A DNA stretch of 12,122 nucleotides, taken from Lentisphaeria bacterium (GTDB lineage Bacteria > Verrucomicrobiota > Lentisphaeria > JABSQK01 > UBA12247). Below the pieces are notes generated by a model, which saw nothing but the letters and a program-made list of their open reading frames with translations, did no database searches and had not been told where the DNA came from. How positions within the stretch are numbered: the first letter of the stretch is position 1; the number at the start of each line of letters is the position of its first letter. The stretch is from the NCBI GenBank assembly GCA_003477185.1, contig DMTJ01000271.1, positions 1 to 12,122 on the forward strand, given 5' to 3'. Shown in pieces: positions 8,656 through 12,122 of this stretch. The position numbers and the translations under genes were made by a program.

Positions 8656-9221
8656 AAGCTTTGAAACAACAGATCCGAAAGCTCTTGATTACGCCTGGCA
8701 TGAAACTGCCCGTTGATGAGCCGCCATTGCGGGTTGCTGGCGAAACTCAGCGTTCGGAGTACGATGACGCGCTCCTTGACATAATTATGCTGGCGCCGTT
8801 GCTCGCTGTAGCGTCCCCGATTCTTTCTCTGGGAGCAACGTGGCGAATATTTGTACAGCATGGCCTATATGCCTGGCTAGTTTCCGCCACCCTCTGCTTT
8901 GTCGTTGCCTCGGTCATTGGTCCCCTTTCGCTCAGGACACTGTTAAAGGGCCGCAAGGATGTCCGTGCACACTTCCTTGGCTGGCAAGCTGAGGTAGTCG
9001 TGGGCATGCGTCTGGGAGACGCGCGAGACAAGGGCTACAAAATTTTCAACGACGTGCCGGAAACCGCCAAAGACGGCAAGCTTTTCAATCTCGATCATGT
9101 CGCGATTGGCCCGGGCGGAATTTATGTGATCGAGACTAAGGGGCGTAGCAAGTCCGAGGACGGAGGAAGTGTTGATGATCTCAAATCAGCTTCGTCAATA
9201 CATCCTGCAGTACCGTCGTGA
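8601..9221 (+). pseudogene. NERD-domain (nuclease-related) membrane protein, C-terminus lost
   Basis: The frame opens with ATG 8601, which overlaps the DUF4357 frame. A better start may be TTG at 8652-8654, overlapping the upstream TGA as TTGA and preceded by AGAAGAG, which would couple it to the upstream gene. Counted from 8601, two hydrophobic helices lie at about 61-79 and 90-108. The NERD core follows: Glu131 in GWQAEVVVG, Asp165 in LDHVAIGPGGIYVIETKG, and Glu178/Lys180. These fit the predicted nuclease residues of the domain. Similarity stops after Lys184, and the last 20 or so residues look random until the stop at 9219-9221. Relatives usually continue well past this point, so the 3' part appears replaced by unrelated sequence. 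The product may be made but is probably not functional. Confidence 0.65.
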
Positions 9222-9240
9222 GGACAGCGTCGTCTGGTGA
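9175..9240 (+). pseudogene. very short ORF with strong ribosome binding site, possible antitoxin-like gene remnant
   Basis: GGAGGAA (9162-9168) lies 6 bases before ATG 9175, and the frame codes for 21 residues (start MISNQLRQYILQYRRED) before TGA. The pattern LRQYxLxxRxED recalls the N-terminus of small DUF6887-like proteins, but this is recall from a short stretch. It overlaps the end of the NERD frame, and its own continuation is lost where the DUF1016 remnant begins on the other strand. It may simply be the leftover first exon-like piece of a small gene. Confidence 0.3.
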
Positions 9241-9320
9241 TTTATCGGAAACTGCGCCATTAGCCATCCGCGAGCTTTCTTTTGCTCCACCAGACTTGAT
9301 CGGCCATAATGGGGCCAACT

Positions 9321-9377
9321 TAATTGGCTACGCACTGCGTAGCCCTTTTCCAGATCCAGAAACGCAAGGTCGAATTA
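9321..9377 (-). repeat. second copy of a diverged 57-base repeat within the DUF1016 remnant
   Basis: This stretch aligns without gaps to 9526-9582, exactly 205 bases away, with 37 of 57 bases equal by hand count. The encoded peptides are FDLAFLDLEKGYAVRSQL here and FYMVYPDVEKLYALRREL in the other copy. It includes the palindrome GGCTACGCA-C-TGCGTAGCC at 9326-9344. Confidence 0.7.
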
Positions 9378-9525
9378 GCAGAAGCTTTTCAGATCCGCGC
9401 CCGAGAGCCCTCTCTTCAAGCTTCTTCGTGTACGGCCCAGTGCCCGCCCTTTGGGGCCCAACGGACTCCAACTTGCCCTCCTTGACCAATTTCGTGCTGG
9501 CCATCTCGATTGCCCGGACGGCTCT

Positions 9526-9582
9526 CAATTCTCTACGCAGCGCGTAGAGTTTCTCCACGTCGGGATAGACCATGTAGAATTG
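9526..9582 (-). repeat. first copy of the diverged 57-base repeat within the DUF1016 remnant
   Basis: Partner of 9321-9377. It contains the related palindrome CTCTACGC-AGC-GCGTAGAG (9531-9549). Both palindromes sit on the codons for YALR/YAVR. Confidence 0.7.
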
Positions 9583-9780
9583 CCGGAAACTCCACAGATT
9601 AGCGACTGAGAATCCTCTGCCGAATTCTTGGCCCAGCCTACGGGATAGCTCACGTATGAGTTCCCGCCCATAACCGGCACGCTCGGCCCCGTCCTGTTCT
9701 TCTTCGACAATGCGCTACCTCCCCTCCAATAGACTGTACCGCGCCTCGCTGAGGATTGTGCGGGTAGGCCCCTAGAAACT

Positions 9781-9874
9781 CGACTTTTCGGGAAGCGCTG
9801 CGCTCATCTCAGATACCTAGATTCGCTCGTTGCGTCTCTTGGGGCTAGTTCTCCCTTCAAACTTCGAAAAAACT
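9781..9874. other. short gap without recognised feature
   Basis: Between the DUF1016 remnant and the stop codon of the efflux gene. I found no gene, and no convincing hairpin with a T-run that would terminate the minus-strand efflux gene. Confidence 0.5.
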
Positions 9875-12122
9875 TCACCCTTCGTTAATAATACCCAGCA
9901 GACGCTGCAGGTCGTAGAACAGCGAGAGCAGTGCGGGCACGAGAAAGAGAGTGAAGACAGTGGAGACGACGAGGCCACCGATCAGCACGGCGCCAAGTCC
10001 GCGATAAAGCTCGGTGCCAGCCCCTGTGCCGAAGGCTAACGGCGCCATGCCGAGTACGCTGGTGATGACACTCATGCAGATTGGCCGAAAGCGGCTCGCG
10101 CAGGAGGCCCGCAAGGCCGCAGTATGGCCCTGGCCAGCAAGCCGAAAGTTGTTCGCTTGATGAACAATAAGAATGGCGTTGTTGACGACAATTCCCGCCA
10201 GGATGATCAGCCCCAGCATGGCAATGACGTCGAAGGAGACCAGCCCGCCAGACACTTCGTGGGCAATGGACACGCCGATGAAGGCGCCAGACGCGGCAAG
10301 CGGGATGGTGATGAGAATGACAAACGGGTAGAGCCAGGAACGAAAGAGCGCGACCATGAGCAAGTAGACGATGAGCACGGCCAGGACAAAGCCGCTGGTT
10401 AAGGCCTCGAGCGTCGCGTTGAGCTTGTCAGCCGTGCCACTAAGGCGCACACTGAAGCTGGCGGGTAAAGCGAGCCGGGCGGGTGCCAGCACGTCGCGCT
10501 CGATGCGCGTGATTGCCTCCTCGAGTGACTGGTCGGGCGCTAGATTGACAGTCAGCGTAACGGCTCGCTCTTTTTCGACGTGGTTGATCGCGGTCGGAGC
10601 GCTGGTGTTGCTCACGGTCGCAATGCTGTCCAGGCGTACACGCTTATCCCACGGGGTGCGCAGGATGACGTGGGGCAAGGCGTCGATACTGTCGAGTTGT
10701 GCGGAGTTCGCATACAAGGTGAGGTCGAGTTGGTCGCCATCGTCGTTGTAGCGCCCGACGGTCTTGCCTGCGACCAGGCTCTCGACCACATCAGCGACAT
10801 CGGCCACGCGCAAGCCCACGTCGGCGGCACGTCGACGGTCGAGTTCCACCCGAACTTCGGGGGCGCCGGTGGTGTAGTTGCTGCGTACCATTTGGACGCC
10901 GGCGGTCCCGAAGAGCTGTCCCTTCATTTGGGTAGCGACGCCTTCAAGTCGCTCAAGCGAGGGTCCAGAGATGTCGATCTCGAGTTGCTTGCCGGGATCC
11001 CGAAAGATGCTCGCCTGCAAGGGAAAGAGAAACTCAAAGCCGGTCAGCCCAATAGTCTGGCCAAACATCTTGCCGACATGCGCCTTCATCTGCTCTTCGC
11101 CGCTGAACTCGTCTTTGACGATGACGCCGACGGCGTTGAACCTGTCGCCAAAGACCGAGAAGAAGCGCTTGGTCGTAGGGTCAGCAGCGATCTTCTCTTC
11201 CAACGGACGAATGGAGTCGACCGCTTTATCAATGCTGCTGCCCACCAGCGGCTGGGCCAGCACGAGCACTAGGTTGCGATTGCCGGAAGGCAGATATTCG
11301 GCGCTCGGCAGCAAGCCCAGCGAGGCAAAGAAGAGCGCGACGATCCCGCCAATCACCAACATTTTGGCTAGGACATGCAGGATACCACCGCCGGTGATCA
11401 AGGTAACGAGTTTGCGATAGACGGCGGAAATGGCGGTGCCAAGCCAGGCGCCGAGCACCAGCGATTTGAGGCGCTCGACGCGCGATTCAGGTTTGGGGGC
11501 CTTGGCCAGACGCGATGCCATCATCGGAATTAACAACACGGCGGCGATAAGCGAGAGGGAGATTGCCAGGCTGATGGCGATGGCAATATCTTTGAACAAT
11601 TGCCCGGCCTCTTCGGTGATGAACATCACGGGTAAAAAGACTGCCAGGGTCGTGAGTGTGCTGATGAGTACTGCGCCCCAGACCTCGTGCGTACCACGCC
11701 GAGCGGCCTCGAGTGGACTGCGGCCTTCTGCCATGTGTCGATAGATGTTCTCGATCACCACGATGGCGTTGTCCACGACCATGCCGGATGAAAACGCCAG
11801 CCCAGCAATGCTAATGATATTCAGCGACCGCCCGAGAAAATAGGCAAAGATAAACACGGTGATCATGCACACCGGAATGGTCACCGCCACGACCAGCACC
11901 AAGCGAAAGCTGCGCAGGAAAATGACAAGCACAATACTGGCTAGCAACGCGCCAATGGCGAGGTTTTTCCAGGCCAAGCGAATGGATTGGTCGATGTAGG
12001 TTTCCTCGGTGTAGGCCACGTGCAGGCTCAGGTCTTCTTGCTTGGCTGCGAAGTTCGCATTTAGCTCGACCAGCACGTCTTCCATGGCTTGGCAGAGGGT
12101 CATGACGTTGGCGCCGGTCTTG
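9875..12122 (-). CDS. RND-family efflux transporter, inner-membrane pump subunit (N-terminal part missing)
   Basis: The frame is open to the right edge (KTGANVM reads in before the first visible Met at 12101-12103), so about 300 residues of a usual 1000-1050-residue pump are missing. Counting from that Met, helices begin at about 48. The TM4 region reads SGMVVDNAIVVIENIYRH (Asp111, Asn112), matching the place of the Asp-Asp pair in AcrB. The second periplasmic loop (about 270-540), then the last helices with GLIILAGIVVNNAILIVHQANN, complete the AcrB-like fold. Known relatives use the proton gradient to expel drugs or other compounds through a tripartite system with a periplasmic adaptor and an outer-membrane channel; those genes would lie outside the window. 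The second TM4 Asp is Asn and the TM10 Lys of AcrB is Asn here, a pattern I believe occurs in other AcrB/Acr-type subfamilies. Substrate cannot be told. Confidence 0.93.
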   Translation of the reverse strand, partial: KTGANVMTLCQAMEDVLVELNANFAAKQEDLSLHVAYTEETYIDQSIRLAWKNLAIGALLASIVLVIFLRSFRLVLVVAVTIPVCMITVFIFAYFLGRSLNIISIAGLAFSSGMVVDNAIVVIENIYRHMAEGRSPLEAARRGTHEVWGAVLISTLTTLAVFLPVMFITEEAGQLFKDIAIAISLAISLSLIAAVLLIPMMASRLAKAPKPESRVERLKSLVLGAWLGTAISAVYRKLVTLITGGGILHVLAKMLVIGGIVALFFASLGLLPSAEYLPSGNRNLVLVLAQPLVGSSIDKAVDSIRPLEEKIAADPTTKRFFSVFGDRFNAVGVIVKDEFSGEEQMKAHVGKMFGQTIGLTGFEFLFPLQASIFRDPGKQLEIDISGPSLERLEGVATQMKGQLFGTAGVQMVRSNYTTGAPEVRVELDRRRAADVGLRVADVADVVESLVAGKTVGRYNDDGDQLDLTLYANSAQLDSIDALPHVILRTPWDKRVRLDSIATVSNTSAPTAINHVEKERAVTLTVNLAPDQSLEEAITRIERDVLAPARLALPASFSVRLSGTADKLNATLEALTSGFVLAVLIVYLLMVALFRSWLYPFVILITIPLAASGAFIGVSIAHEVSGGLVSFDVIAMLGLIILAGIVVNNAILIVHQANNFRLAGQGHTAALRASCASRFRPICMSVITSVLGMAPLAFGTGAGTELYRGLGAVLIGGLVVSTVFTLFLVPALLSLFYDLQRLLGIINEG
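10700..10712 (+). repeat. recurring 13-mer, copy in RND gene
   Basis: Exact TGCGGAGTTCGCA on the + strand, antisense to the efflux gene, where its complement encodes YANSAQ. A variant with one mismatch (TGCGAAGTTCGCA) lies at 12047-12059 in the same gene. Confidence 0.8.

Larger units (their letters stand above)
9241..9780 (-). pseudogene. DUF1016-family (PDDEXK nuclease) N-terminal domain, broken
   Basis: Read on the minus strand from about 9780, family-like sequence begins with an AR..L.G pattern, meets TAG at 9715-9717, then continues RIVEEEQDGAERAGYG, ELSRRLGQEFGRGFSVANL and RQFYMVYPDVEKLYALR to about 9526. This is the start of the DUF1016 N-domain (YhcG-like proteins). The frame then runs through about 150 bases of uncertain origin. 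Family sequence resumes in a different frame (+1) at about 9345: YAVRSQLSWPHY followed by KKARGWLMAQ, ending near 9252. The catalytic PDDEXK domain is missing. Stop codon, frameshift and missing C-terminus make it a clear pseudogene. It faces the NERD remnant. Confidence 0.7.

Noticed and set aside
9218..9547. Plus-strand 109-codon frame
   Set aside because: It is antisense to the DUF1016 remnant, which has recognisable family sequence on the minus strand.
10580..11272. Plus-strand 230-codon frame
   Set aside because: It is antisense to the RND periplasmic loop and shows no domain.

Overview
The window is about 12 kb of GC-rich bacterial chromosome with ordinary bacterial start and stop signals. 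A periplasm-facing MscS-type channel and an RND efflux pump indicate a Gram-negative cell. Several genes start without a visible Shine-Dalgarno sequence (1937, 4937), while sodA has a near-perfect one. The architectures (flavin/NosR-like fusion, cyclic-nucleotide-domain/C39/ABC exporter) would fit a Verrucomicrobiota/Planctomycetota-type organism or an environmental proteobacterium. That placement is inference; no taxonomic marker is present.

Layout. Positions 1-1897 (+, cut at the left edge) encode the end of a thioredoxin-reductase-like NAD(P)/FAD domain fused to a multi-span membrane domain of the NosR/NapH type and two [4Fe-4S] clusters. Positions 1937-4081 (+) encode a large MscS-family mechanosensitive channel with a signal peptide and a long coiled-coil periplasmic part. 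Positions 4183-4791 (+) are a Mn-type superoxide dismutase (sodA) with its own ribosome binding site and a hairpin terminator. Positions 4937-7981 (+) encode a 1014-residue exporter with two cyclic-nucleotide-binding domains, a C39 leader peptidase, an ABC transmembrane domain and an ATPase. From about 8060 to 9780 lies a lower-quality stretch of dead or cut genes, mostly nuclease families: a DUF4357 (GIY-YIG partner) pseudogene with two in-frame stops, a truncated NERD-domain membrane protein, a tiny remnant with a strong ribosome binding site, and a minus-strand DUF1016-family pseudogene carrying a diverged internal repeat. Positions 9875-12122 (-, cut at the right edge) encode the C-terminal three quarters of an RND efflux transporter.

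How the genes relate. The first three genes share a strand with short gaps and could be a loose stress/redox group, but sodA probably has its own transcription unit and the exporter follows a terminator. The nuclease remnants look like a decayed defence or accessory island between two housekeeping/envelope blocks.

The most unusual signal is not a gene. An 11-13 base word, TGCGGAGTTCGCA, recurs in both orientations across the window: four exact copies, plus two copies of its 11-base core in the other orientation. It lies inside coding regions, in the loop of the sodA terminator, and as an inverted pair forming a 14-bp stem inside the exporter gene. It behaves like a highly iterated genomic word (compare HIP1 in cyanobacteria or DNA uptake sequences in Pasteurellaceae/Neisseria).
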